Assembly (NCBI GenBank): GCA_032250555.1
Contig: JAVVFI010000132.1
Span: 1 to 12,288, forward strand
Direction of reading: 5' to 3'
Length of the DNA: 12,288 nt
DNA from: NIOZ-UU13 sp032250555
GTDB lineage: Bacteria > Planctomycetota > Phycisphaerae > Sedimentisphaerales > Anaerobacaceae
This document shows, piece after piece, positions 1 through 8,190 of this stretch. Made by a program: the position numbers and the translations under genes. Positions within the stretch are counted from its first letter, which is position 1. The number at the start of each line of letters is the position of its first letter. The notes under the pieces are model-generated. The model did not search any database. It was not told the DNA's origin and was given only the letters and a program-made list of their open reading frames with translations.

Positions 1-967
1 CCTTCCATGGGCTGTTCGGCTCGGCATCATTGACTTCATCGATTCGCCAGTAGTAAGTTGTACCGGGAACAAGACCGTCCGGAAAGGGAAATCCAGGGAA
101 ACCGGCAACAATAAAAGTATCGGCCTGATTTCCGATGAAGGTGTCTTCGGCGCCGCTGTCCACGGCATCAAAATTATCGCCGATGTACACATCGTGTGAG
201 ACGGCATAATCACCCGCTCCCCAGCTAAGGCTCACCCAGGTATCCTCAAGTAGTGTACCATCCTTCGGAGTGGGTTTAAACGCTAAGGGAAATCCCCCGC
301 TCGCCGCCGCAATCCTGGCAATTTCCTCGGCAGTCAATATATTATCGTAGATCTGAACGTCGTCGACGATTCCCTGGAACCAACCCATTCCATGTCCTGA
401 ATTAGAACCCACGTAATAACGGTCGCCATCGCCCCAAAGTGTGCCGGCGACATCGATCGATGGGGCATCCTCATCACCATTAACGTATAGATGCATTGTA
501 CCATCACTGGCAGCTGCAATAGCTACGTGATACCACTCGTCCGCTTCAACGAGCGTCGTTCCTATCACGTTGCGCTCTGAACCAACCCACAGGTAATGTT
601 GAAACACACCTTCAGGATTAATTCGCAACTGGTGCGACCAGTGGGTAGTCTGACCTGAACTGCTCGTGCGTACAATTACGCTGGCAGCATCCGTACGTGC
701 TGGTCTGACCCATAAGGTAATCGTGTAGGCTGAAGGGTTCTCCGAAGGTAGATTTACGAATTGGCTCACACCGTCGAACTCAATCCCTTGCCCTATTCTG
801 CCCTTCACATATGTGGGCGATCCATCACTAAATGTTCCTTGTAAGCCTCCGATGGAATCATCCAAATTCCCGTCGAATCTCCAGTGTCCTGCTATTTCGG
901 CTGATGCACTGCCAAGAAGACCCAGAACCAGAACAAAAGAAAATAAACAGATCAATTTCCTGTACAT
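1..967 (-). CDS. LamG-domain modular exported protein, paralog A (3' part beyond window)
   Basis: The first 322 codons are visible and the frame is still open at the left edge. The start at 967 is chosen because AAGGAGG lies about 6 nt upstream (974-980) and the product opens with a Sec signal peptide (MYRKLICLFSFVLVLGL, probable cleavage after SASA near residue 23). Residues 24-215 form a LamG-like jelly-roll (concanavalin-A-like): 'AGHWRFDGNLDDS' first strand, 'EWYHVAI…LYVNG' core, 'GIVDDVQIYDNILTAEEI' last strands. Residues 228-322 are repeat R1 (SLSWGAGDYAVSHDVYIGD, GFPGF, TTYYWRIDEVND, SPWK). By analogy with the neighbours, two further repeats and the terminal module should follow outside the window. 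R1 is nearly identical to that of paralog D, including VPGTTYYWRIDEVNDAEPNS. LamG folds often bind glycans or serve as adhesion modules; the ligand here is unknown. Confidence 0.9.
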   Translation of the reverse strand, partial: MYRKLICLFSFVLVLGLLGSASAEIAGHWRFDGNLDDSIGGLQGTFSDGSPTYVKGRIGQGIEFDGVSQFVNLPSENPSAYTITLWVRPARTDAASVIVRTSSSGQTTHWSHQLRINPEGVFQHYLWVGSERNVIGTTLVEADEWYHVAIAAASDGTMHLYVNGDEDAPSIDVAGTLWGDGDRYYVGSNSGHGMGWFQGIVDDVQIYDNILTAEEIARIAAASGGFPLAFKPTPKDGTLLEDTWVSLSWGAGDYAVSHDVYIGDNFDAVDSGAEDTFIGNQADTFIVAGFPGFPFPDGLVPGTTYYWRIDEVNDAEPNSPWK

Positions 968-1066
968 AATAATCCTCCTTAAATAAAGTTAAAATTACTA
1001 TGCTATGGCCTCGTACCAAAATTTCGACATTTCGGGATTTTTGTTAATATATCTTAAAAACCTCAT
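968..1066 (-). promoter_or_regulatory. Duplicated leader block upstream of paralog A, with hairpin (copy 2)
   Basis: This block aligns along almost its whole length with 3317-3408 upstream of paralog B, ending in similar Shine-Dalgarno and start-codon sequence. It contains an inverted repeat, 1018-1026 against 1033-1041, with a 6-nt loop. On the plus strand the 9-bp stem has two G·U pairs; read on the minus strand those become C·A mismatches. A short T run follows on the plus strand (1038-1042). No matching block is seen upstream of paralogs C, D or E. Candidate roles are an RNA leader, an antisense-direction terminator, a protein-binding site or a decaying small gene. Confidence 0.5.
998..1066 (-). 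CDS. Possible 22-residue small ORF in the leader of paralog A
   Basis: ATG at 1064-1066 opens a 22-codon frame ending in TAG at 998-1000, about 30 bp before the start of paralog A. It reads MRFLRYINKN followed by PEMSKFWYEAIA. The aligned codons of the other leader block (3337-3408) give NNPEMPGLWC in the same register, so the pattern N-P-E-M-x-x-[L/F]-W-[C/Y] is shared. That second copy, however, has TAA and TGA as codons 4 and 5. There is no convincing Shine-Dalgarno before this ATG. It could be a leader peptide, a relic of one, or a side effect of the conserved hairpin that overlaps the same bases. No family recognised. Confidence 0.2.
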   Translation of the reverse strand: MRFLRYINKNPEMSKFWYEAIA

Positions 1067-1105
1067 CTTGGAAAATTAATAATTTGCCATTTCCGGTGTT
1101 CCCGG

Positions 1106-3316
1106 CTATTTAGCATATAGACGGATATCATCGAAGTATAACATACCCGCACCGCCGGCAATCGGATTAGCCCTGTTACCAAGACCAATAGTAATCGTAT
1201 TAATATTGGAAAGGTTCGCACCCTGGTCGGCAAAGGCCAGCAAATCGATATTCCATTCGGTCCAGGAAGCTCTCTGTGCAGCATCAGGATTATCATGGTT
1301 GACTACTGCATTGCCATTGAGAACAACATACATTTGCTCGGCAGCGTTGCCCGCACTGCCTCGGTACCAGATCGTCAGTGTGTTGATACCTTTGATTGTC
1401 CAGTCATGATTGGATGTCAATGTTAAAGTCGCCTCTGATTTGCCTACTCCGTTGTCGTATGCCAATGGCATCGACTGTAAACCGCCGTGAATAATAGTCT
1501 GCTCGGCAAAAGGAGGATCGGTATGACCAACGATAGAACCGTTGATCGCCGGGTTATCAAATCCATCCAGCCAGGCCAGATATATTCTGTTGCTCCCCGG
1601 GTCACCTTCATCAAGGTCGTTGTAAGATTCAAAATCGTCAATAATAAGGAAGCTGGCCGTAGAAAAGCTCCAGAGCGGGCCTGTCCACGGACTGTCGGCG
1701 TTTGCGCTGTTAGCCTCATCAACACGCCAGTAGTAGGTAGTATTCCACTCGAGCAGTCCGGGTTCATAGCTCTCGGAACCAAGGTTTCCACTTCCTTTTA
1801 ACTCCAGAGAGGCGGCATCGGTACCGAAGTAAATCTCATGCGATGCACCAAAGACTCCCGGTGTCCAGGTCAGAATCGGTGTTTGCGTTATGTCAACAGC
1901 ACCATTAGCCGGATTCGGGGCCCCAACGGCACCCTCAGTTGTGAAGCTCCAGACATTGCCTTTATGTGTTTCGGCAATATCGAACTCATCGACACGCCAG
2001 TAATAAGTCTTGGCCATTGTAAGTGTGCCCGGGTTATAGGTTGCATTTCCCTGGGGCAGACCGCCGGCGGCATTGCTGACATCGTCAAAATTGTCACCGA
2101 AATATACATAGTGCAATTTCGAACCAAAACCTTCCGTCCATTTAAGGACAGGCTCCAAATCAACAGACTGGGCACCATCAGCAGGCTCGGGCAGATATGC
2201 GGTTTTGGGCGGAACTGCAAAGCTCCAGACATCGCCTTTGTGCTTAGTAGTGCCGTCAGCTTCCACCCCATCAATTCGCCAGTAGTAAGTTTTGCCGGTA
2301 ATAAGACCATCCGGATAAGGAAATCCGGGAAAACCCACTATGAAAAACGTCTCGATCTGATTGCTGCGGAAAGTATCTCCGGCTCCCTCGTCAACTTCAT
2401 TAAGATTCTCACCGAAGTAAACATCCTGCGAATCAGCACCATCTCCCGGTCGCCAGCTAAGGCTTACCCATGTATCGGCCAGTATTGCGCCATCGGTTGG
2501 TGTGGGGCTCGAAGCAAGAACTGGAGCCGCGATAGGAGCGGCATCCTTTGTCCAGACAGGAGATGCAATAGTTCCATGATTTTCGGAAGGCGACGAGTCG
2601 GAGGCTGTCGTTCCTTCTCCCTCATTAAATCTCCAGTAACCGACCAACCCATCTTCACTCCCGGAGACCTCTCGGTTCATGTCGGCCTCGATTTCTCCCT
2701 GGGTGCGGGCATAGTTCCAGATGCGAAAATCGTCCAAAGCAACATTAGCCCCTATGCCTATGCGAAGAACAGGGGTCTGCGTAGAGTCGGTAAGGCCGGG
2801 GGCACTTTCCGCGACCAACTCTACCCCATCTTGATATACTATCTGCTCTCCATTCAAATCAGTAAGCACAAGTGCTATATGTGTCCACTCGTTTAATGGA
2901 ATTCCCTCCATAGTGTTTGCTGTCTCCTGACCAGTCCCGGTGCTGTGAGAAAAATGCAGTCCGGGTTCATTTGGACGAAGCGCCAAGAGTGGCCCTCTCT
3001 GATCGTTAGTAGCTCCCGCCCCTTTACAGAAAACATTTCTCCAGCTGCCGGTTGGCCCTTCCAGGTCTTTCAGCCAGAACTCGTAAGTGTAGGTGCTCAA
3101 TCGAAGAACATCTTGATCATCATTAATCGTTAATGTGCCACCAAATTCCAAAGCATATCCATCTGCACCATAAGCGGACGGCATCGCCGTGAGCACAGAA
3201 CTCGCAGCTAATAGAAACACAGCCAACACAAAATTCCTGAGCAAACTTACTTTCCCTGCTGAACGCATTGAGTAAGATTTGCACACTTCCAAATTTAACA
3301 CCTTCACCGTAGACAT
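1106..3316 (-). CDS. LamG-like modular exported protein, paralog B
   Basis: A 736-residue product. The start at 3316 is supported by GGAGG (3323-3327) about 6 nt upstream; an internal ATG at codon 17 would still leave a signal peptide. The leader differs from those of A, C and D: hydrophobic core near residues 29-45, probable cleavage around AYG at 48-50. Residues 52-215 form a LamG-like domain ('YEFWLKD', 'EWTHIALV', 'ALDDFRIWNYARTQGEIEAD'). It is followed by an extra segment at 223-250 (GLVGYWRFNEGEGTTASDSS) that resembles the opening strand of a LamG domain in paralogs C and D. Repeats lie at about 268-369 (R1, diverged: RIDGVEADGT), 372-461 (R2) and 465-553 (R3). The terminal module spans 556-733 and the protein ends three residues after LY. 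R3 belongs to the same subtype as paralog D's ('SLELKGSGNL', 'DEANSANADSPWTGPLWSF'). No catalytic motif is seen. A secreted or surface binding protein is the best inference. Confidence 0.93.
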   Translation of the reverse strand: MSTVKVLNLEVCKSYSMRSAGKVSLLRNFVLAVFLLAASSVLTAMPSAYGADGYALEFGGTLTINDDQDVLRLSTYTYEFWLKDLEGPTGSWRNVFCKGAGATNDQRGPLLALRPNEPGLHFSHSTGTGQETANTMEGIPLNEWTHIALVLTDLNGEQIVYQDGVELVAESAPGLTDSTQTPVLRIGIGANVALDDFRIWNYARTQGEIEADMNREVSGSEDGLVGYWRFNEGEGTTASDSSPSENHGTIASPVWTKDAAPIAAPVLASSPTPTDGAILADTWVSLSWRPGDGADSQDVYFGENLNEVDEGAGDTFRSNQIETFFIVGFPGFPYPDGLITGKTYYWRIDGVEADGTTKHKGDVWSFAVPPKTAYLPEPADGAQSVDLEPVLKWTEGFGSKLHYVYFGDNFDDVSNAAGGLPQGNATYNPGTLTMAKTYYWRVDEFDIAETHKGNVWSFTTEGAVGAPNPANGAVDITQTPILTWTPGVFGASHEIYFGTDAASLELKGSGNLGSESYEPGLLEWNTTYYWRVDEANSANADSPWTGPLWSFSTASFLIIDDFESYNDLDEGDPGSNRIYLAWLDGFDNPAINGSIVGHTDPPFAEQTIIHGGLQSMPLAYDNGVGKSEATLTLTSNHDWTIKGINTLTIWYRGSAGNAAEQMYVVLNGNAVVNHDNPDAAQRASWTEWNIDLLAFADQGANLSNINTITIGLGNRANPIAGGAGMLYFDDIRLYAK

Positions 3317-3408
3317 AATAGTCCTCCATTAAAAAATTACCATTCTTTAGACACGCACCACAATCCCGGCATCTCGGGATTGTTTTTCAACACTCATTAA
3401 AACTTCAT
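3317..3408 (-). promoter_or_regulatory. Duplicated leader block upstream of paralog B, with hairpin (copy 1)
   Basis: Homologous to 968-1066. The inverted repeat is 3360-3368 (ACAATCCCG) against 3375-3383 (CGGGATTGT), a perfect 9-bp stem with a 6-nt loop, followed on the plus strand by TTTTT at 3383-3387. In plus orientation it therefore resembles a short intrinsic terminator, although all neighbouring genes run on the minus strand. Compared with the other copy, the second stem pair changes from C-G to A-T on both arms, a compensatory change. The rest of this spacer (3409-3444) is AT-rich and contains TATAAT on the minus strand (3435-3440) without a credible -35. Confidence 0.5.
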
Positions 3409-3444
3409 CTCCTAAAAATATTTCTAATCTACAAATTATAGAGT

Positions 3445-6039
3445 TTACTGAGTTAAGGTATATAACCGAATATCATCGAAGTATAACATACCCGCACCTC
3501 CGGCAACCGGATTATTTTTATTGCCAACGCCAAGGGTAATCGCATTGACATTAGTCAGGTTCACGCCCTGGTCTGCAAAAACCTGCAAGTCGATATTCCA
3601 TTGGGTCCAGTTAACTTCCTGTGTTGCATTGGGATTATCATTAGTGACCGCAGCAGTGCCATTGAGAACAACATACATAGGTTCGAGAGTATTGGCCGCA
3701 TCGCCGATGTACCAAATTACCAGAGTGTTTACACTACTTTCAGTCCAGTCTCGATTGGATGTCAAAGTCAACGTTGCCTCTGATATACCGACAGCGTTGT
3801 CATAAGCAAACGGCATCGACTGGAAACCGCCATGAACGATGTTTCGCTCGGCAAATGGCGGATTGGCATAACCGACAATAGAACCGTTAATCGCCGGATT
3901 ATCGAATCCGTCTATCCATGCATTAAATATCCTGTTGCTTTCGGGATCATCAGGATTAAAGTCATTGTAGCTCTCAAAATCGTCCACGATAAGGAAATTA
4001 GCTGTCGTAAAGCTCCAAACGGCACCTGTCCAGGGACTATTTTGATTAAGGTCGTTGACTTCATCAATCCTCCAGTAGTAAGTGGTATCCCATGGAAGCT
4101 TTCCGGGGTCATAGCTCTCGGTGCCGAGGTCCCTGGTGCCCTTATATTCGGTTGAGCTTGTATCGGCACTTTTTACAGCATCTTCATTAGTACCGAAATA
4201 GACCTGATGCACTGCAGCCGCTTCTCCGGCACTCCACTCAAGGATAGCAGTCTGGCTTACGTCTATAGCTTCATTCGTCGGATTCGGTGCACCTGCCCGA
4301 AGAGGAGGTGAGAATGCTGCGGCCGGGATAACATCTTTCGATTGATGTTCACTTTCCCAGAGAAGCTGTGCCGTAGCTCCGGGTTCATCGCTATATGACC
4401 ACATCTCGATAGCGTACTTTTGACCTGCCTGCAGGTCGATGGGATTAGTTCGATACTCATTGAGACGAAATACGTCCCATCTGTCAATCACCAACTTGTC
4501 GTTGATCCACAGCTTCACACCGTCTTCAGTGACAACATAGAAACGATAGGCTTCAGAGAACGCAATTTCCACCTCACCTCGCCAGCGCATAGAGAAATTG
4601 TCGTCATTGACGATATTCGGCTCCGGAGAAGCCGTACCCCATGTAAAATCAATACCGGGATCGGAGCGAATCAGCACAGGCTCACCGCTGAGGGTTGAAT
4701 TATTGTAGTACTCGCCTCTGAGGCCGCCTCCGGGAGATGTCGTTGTAAAGCTCCAAACGTCACCTCTATACGTTTCAACGCCGTCAAATTCATCTACACG
4801 CCAGTAGTAAGTCTTCTCCAGCTCAAGAAGCCCGGTATCATATGTTGAAGCAACCCGGGAAGCAGCGCCTTCGGCGTTGCTGACATCATCAAAATTGTCA
4901 CCAAAATATATAGAGTGTAATTTTGTACCAAAGGCCGGCATCCAGGTAAGGGTCAGTTCCGGCTCTAAAAATCTGGCGCCGTCGGGTGGATTGGGAGAAT
5001 AGGCTTTTTGAGGAGGAACCGTAAAGCTCCATATGTCACCTTTCCACGGGCTGTCCGGGTGCAGTTCGTTCACCTCATCGATACGCCAGTAATAAGTCGC
5101 ACCGAACTGCAGGCCGTCCGGGGCAGAGAAGCCCGGAAAGCCGACCACCTGTATGGTGGCTATAGTATTACCCGCAAACGCCTCATCGGTACCATCATTG
5201 ACGTCATCGAAATTAATGCTGAAGTACAGATTGTGTGAGGCCGCATAGTCTCCCGCCCCCCAACTCAGGTTAGCCCATGTCTGTTCTAATATTGCAGCGT
5301 CGGCCGGTTGAGGCGCATAAGCGAGCGGCTCTGCCTGCCCCGCCATAATAGCCTGAATCTCCTGCTCAGTCAGCACGCGGTTGTAGATGCGCATGTCGTC
5401 GATTGCGCCTGGGAGCATTCGCTGCACTCTCTGGTCAAGAGTACCGAGCCAGATTTCGCCAAGTGATCCCTCGAACTGAGTCGTGTCCGGTTCCGAGCCG
5501 ACTTGTGTCCCATCGACGTACAGCATCATTTCAGTATCGGATTTGAGCGCTGCGACGTGATGCCATGCACCGTCATCATAGGTGGCTTCGGTGTAAATGT
5601 TGGAGCCGCCTCCACTGGCAAAAGGGAACCGATGTAAATTGCGCAAGGTGCCGTCCGGCTCAATCTCCAGAAGAACACCATTTACACCTGATGGTCCCTT
5701 CGCCGACAGGATGTCTCTGTCACCGGAGCCTCCATCTATACGAAACCACAACGCTATGGTGTAGTTCGGCAGCTCAAATGGAGTGCCTTCGATATAGGCG
5801 TGGTCGTCAACGCCGTCAAAAACCATGATACCTCTGTGCTCAGGATCCGTACCCCATGTCGGCTCACCGATAAGTGTCATCTCGTTGTTGTTGTCACTGG
5901 AATCAAGGGCAACATCACCGAATCCCTCATCAAATTTCCACCACCCAACAAGACTCGAGTCGGTATCTTGCGCTACACTGGTCGGGGCCAGGCCCAGCAG
6001 CAAAACAAAAGAAAATAAACAAATCAATTTCTTACACAT
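3445..6039 (-). CDS. LamG + PA14 modular exported protein, paralog C
   Basis: A 864-residue product when started at 6039. That start matches the aligned signal peptides of paralogs A and D (MCKKLICLFSFVLLLGL, probable cleavage after VAQ near residue 24); longer in-frame starts only add codons from the spacer. Order: LamG-like domain 28-228 (SLVGWWKFDEGFGDVALDSS, 'WHHVAAL…LYVDG', 'AIDDMRIYNRVLTEQEI'); R1 240-342 (GFPGF, YYWRIDEVNE); R2 345-433 (KLHSIYFGDNFDDV, YYWRVDEFDG); PA14 domain 438-578, encoded at 4306-4728 (LRGEYYNNSTL, FSMRWRGEV, FYVVTEDGVKLWINDKLVID, 'IEMWSYSDE'); R3 582-678; terminal module 682-860. PA14 is a beta-barrel found in glycosidases, adhesins and toxins, often binding carbohydrate. 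It sits exactly between R2 and R3, a clean insertion. R3 is the paralog E subtype ('YKGTRDLGTESYDPGKL'). This is the only member of the array with a mutated ribosome-binding site. Confidence 0.93.
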   Translation of the reverse strand: MCKKLICLFSFVLLLGLAPTSVAQDTDSSLVGWWKFDEGFGDVALDSSDNNNEMTLIGEPTWGTDPEHRGIMVFDGVDDHAYIEGTPFELPNYTIALWFRIDGGSGDRDILSAKGPSGVNGVLLEIEPDGTLRNLHRFPFASGGGSNIYTEATYDDGAWHHVAALKSDTEMMLYVDGTQVGSEPDTTQFEGSLGEIWLGTLDQRVQRMLPGAIDDMRIYNRVLTEQEIQAIMAGQAEPLAYAPQPADAAILEQTWANLSWGAGDYAASHNLYFSINFDDVNDGTDEAFAGNTIATIQVVGFPGFSAPDGLQFGATYYWRIDEVNELHPDSPWKGDIWSFTVPPQKAYSPNPPDGARFLEPELTLTWMPAFGTKLHSIYFGDNFDDVSNAEGAASRVASTYDTGLLELEKTYYWRVDEFDGVETYRGDVWSFTTTSPGGGLRGEYYNNSTLSGEPVLIRSDPGIDFTWGTASPEPNIVNDDNFSMRWRGEVEIAFSEAYRFYVVTEDGVKLWINDKLVIDRWDVFRLNEYRTNPIDLQAGQKYAIEMWSYSDEPGATAQLLWESEHQSKDVIPAAAFSPPLRAGAPNPTNEAIDVSQTAILEWSAGEAAAVHQVYFGTNEDAVKSADTSSTEYKGTRDLGTESYDPGKLPWDTTYYWRIDEVNDLNQNSPWTGAVWSFTTANFLIVDDFESYNDFNPDDPESNRIFNAWIDGFDNPAINGSIVGYANPPFAERNIVHGGFQSMPFAYDNAVGISEATLTLTSNRDWTESSVNTLVIWYIGDAANTLEPMYVVLNGTAAVTNDNPNATQEVNWTQWNIDLQVFADQGVNLTNVNAITLGVGNKNNPVAGGAGMLYFDDIRLYTLTQ

Positions 6040-6045
6040 AATATT

Positions 6046-6052
6046 CATCCTT
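6046..6052 (-). promoter_or_regulatory. Degenerate ribosome-binding site of paralog C
   Basis: On the minus strand paralog D has AAGGAGGAATATTATG before its coding region. The aligned sequence here is AAGGATGAATATTATG. One substitution at 6047 weakens the Shine-Dalgarno and creates an in-frame ATG at 6046-6048, three codons before the conserved start at 6039. That new ATG directly abuts AAGG with no spacer, so 6039 remains the better start, probably with lower initiation than in the paralogs. Confidence 0.6.
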
Positions 6053-6105
6053 AACAAAGTTAGGCAAACACTAGTTTAGCTGTTCCTAAAATTGCAAATT
6101 GTCAC

Positions 6106-8190
6106 TTATGGTGCCGGAGGGTACAAGCGAATATCATCGAAGTACATCATACCTGCTCCGCCGGTAACCGAACTAAGACCAAGAGTTATCGTATTGACAT
6201 TAGCAAGGTTCGTACCAAATGCCTGAAGGTCGATATTCCATTCGGTCCAGGAAGTTCTCGTTGCCGCATCAGGATCATCATTAGTAACCGGTGCCCCGCC
6301 ATTGAGAGCAACATACAAAGATTCGGCGGAGTTGCCCGAAGCGCCTCTGAACCAAATCGTCAGTGTGGTAACACCATTTACTGTCCAGTCTTTATTGGAA
6401 GTTAACGTCAAGGTCGCCTCGGATTTGCCAACAGCGTTGTCGTAGGCCATAGGCATTGACTGATTGCCGCTGTGGACGATAGTCTGCTCTGCAAATGGAG
6501 CATTAAGGTTACCAACAACAGAACCGTTCGCTGCCGGGTTGTCGAATCCGTCTATCCAGGCCAGATATATTCTGTTGCTTCCGGGCTCACTTTCATCAAG
6601 GTCATTGTAGCTTTCCATATCATCAATGATGAGGAAATTAGCCGTTGTAAAACTCCAGAGAGGACCTGTCCACGGGCTGTCGGCGTTGGCGCTATTGGCC
6701 TCATCAACACGCCAATAGTAAGTAGTATTCCACTCAAGCTCTCCGGGTTCGAAGCTCTCGGAATCGAGGTTGCCGCTGCTTTTTAATTCCATCGAAGCTT
6801 CATCTGTACCAAAATAGACTTCATGTGTATCAGCAAAAACTCCCGGTGCCCATGTGAGAACAGGTGTTTGTGTTACATCCAAGGCGCCGTTAGCCGGATT
6901 AATTGCCGTAACAGCTCCTTCGGTCGTGAAGCTCCAGACATCGCCTGTATAAGTTTCAATAGCATCAAACTCATCGACACGCCAGTAGTAAGTCCTGGCT
7001 TGTTTAAGCTCACCCGGGCTGTATGTAGTACCTCCCTGGGGCAGGCCTCCAGCAGCATTGTCCACTTCTTCGAAGGTCTCTCCAAAGTAAACAGTGTGTA
7101 ATTTGGCACCCCAGCCTGCCGTCCAGCCAAGGGTGACATCTACGCTTACAGATTCGGCATTATCAGCCGGATCGGGAAAATATGCCGTATTGGGTGGGAT
7201 ACTAAAGCTCCAGATGTCACCTTTCCACGGACTGTTCGGCTCAGCGTCATTGACCTCATCAATTCGCCAGTAGTAAGTTGTGCCCGGAACAAGACCATCC
7301 GGATAAGCGAATCCGGGAAAGCCCGCAACTAAAAAAGTGTCAGTCTGATTGCCCTGGAATGTACTCTCGGCACCGGCGTCCACATCGTCAAAATTGTCAC
7401 CCAGATAAACATCGTGTGAGACGGCATAATCACCCGCCCGCCACGAAAGACTAATCCATGTATCCTCATGCAAAGTGCCATCAGCCGGGTTGGGACCCAA
7501 GGCATACGGGTACACTGTTCCGGCACCTTCCATGACGGCTAAAATCTCGCCTTCCGTCAGCGCCATGTTGTAAACACGAGCATCGTCGATGAGGCCGATG
7601 AAGAGACTTTGACCATCGCTGTCAGCTCCTATTCTTAAAGATAAGCTATTACCGGCCAAAGGCGAAGGAGCAATTCCTTCTCCCTCTATAGACCCGTCTA
7701 TATATAGTTTCACGTCTCCTGCGTCAAAAGTGACTGCTACGTGATGCCACTCCTCTAATGTGTAGTCAACAGCGGTAGAAACACAAGTGCCGGAACAGGA
7801 CCTTAATGTCGTCCCGGGATGAGTATCCAGGTGGGGGCCATTTGCTGTGCCTGCACCAATTTTGTCTATTATTCTACTGCTGCTTGACTCCACCTGATAT
7901 ATCCATGCTGCTAATGTGAATCTTTCCCAAAGGTGCAGGCTCTCATTATCCGGTACTTCTACGTAATCATCAGCGCCGTCAAATTCCAGGGCACCACCGA
8001 AATTGCCGACTACCCACTGAGGGTCGCCATTGAAGCTGCCGTCATTGCCATTACCGCTCGAATCGTAGGCTATAGTTCCAGAGCCCTCGTCAAATCTCCA
8101 CCAACCGACAAGTTCTGCCTTGGTTGTGCCTGTAAGAGCAACGCTCAGCACCAAAACAAAAAGAACCAAATAAATCAATTTCTTGCACAT
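6106..8190 (-). CDS. LamG-domain modular exported protein, paralog D
   Basis: A 694-residue product from the start at 8190, chosen because AAGGAGGA (8196-8203) lies about 5 nt upstream and a signal peptide begins there (MCKKLIYLVLFVLVLSVALT, probable cleavage after TKA near residue 25). The open frame extends 19 codons further upstream, but these lie in the spacer and lack a ribosome-binding site. LamG-like domain 26-220: ELVGWWRFDEGSGTIAYDSS, 'FDGADDYVEVPD', 'EWHHVAVTFD…LYIDG', 'GLIDDARVYNMALTEGEI'; it holds a cysteine pair (CSGTC, 132-136) that could form a disulfide outside the cell. R1 231-331, R2 334-423, R3 427-517, terminal module 519-690. The terminal module is shorter than in the paralogs: the 'ADQG' stretch before NL and the 'NP' loop before AGGAGM are missing. 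Probable secreted glycan-binding or adhesive protein; no enzyme domain is seen. Confidence 0.93.
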   Translation of the reverse strand: MCKKLIYLVLFVLVLSVALTGTTKAELVGWWRFDEGSGTIAYDSSGNGNDGSFNGDPQWVVGNFGGALEFDGADDYVEVPDNESLHLWERFTLAAWIYQVESSSSRIIDKIGAGTANGPHLDTHPGTTLRSCSGTCVSTAVDYTLEEWHHVAVTFDAGDVKLYIDGSIEGEGIAPSPLAGNSLSLRIGADSDGQSLFIGLIDDARVYNMALTEGEILAVMEGAGTVYPYALGPNPADGTLHEDTWISLSWRAGDYAVSHDVYLGDNFDDVDAGAESTFQGNQTDTFLVAGFPGFAYPDGLVPGTTYYWRIDEVNDAEPNSPWKGDIWSFSIPPNTAYFPDPADNAESVSVDVTLGWTAGWGAKLHTVYFGETFEEVDNAAGGLPQGGTTYSPGELKQARTYYWRVDEFDAIETYTGDVWSFTTEGAVTAINPANGALDVTQTPVLTWAPGVFADTHEVYFGTDEASMELKSSGNLDSESFEPGELEWNTTYYWRVDEANSANADSPWTGPLWSFTTANFLIIDDMESYNDLDESEPGSNRIYLAWIDGFDNPAANGSVVGNLNAPFAEQTIVHSGNQSMPMAYDNAVGKSEATLTLTSNKDWTVNGVTTLTIWFRGASGNSAESLYVALNGGAPVTNDDPDAATRTSWTEWNIDLQAFGTNLANVNTITLGLSSVTGGAGMMYFDDIRLYPPAP

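Noticed and set aside
1838..2896. A 352-codon plus-strand frame inside paralog B
   Set aside because: It is antisense to a fully supported gene with recognisable domains, has no ribosome-binding site or domain of its own, and parallels similar shadows opposite the other paralogs.
3360..3387. Intrinsic terminator for the array
   Set aside because: The T run follows the hairpin on the plus strand, whereas the array is transcribed on the minus strand. It is reported as an unexplained leader element instead.
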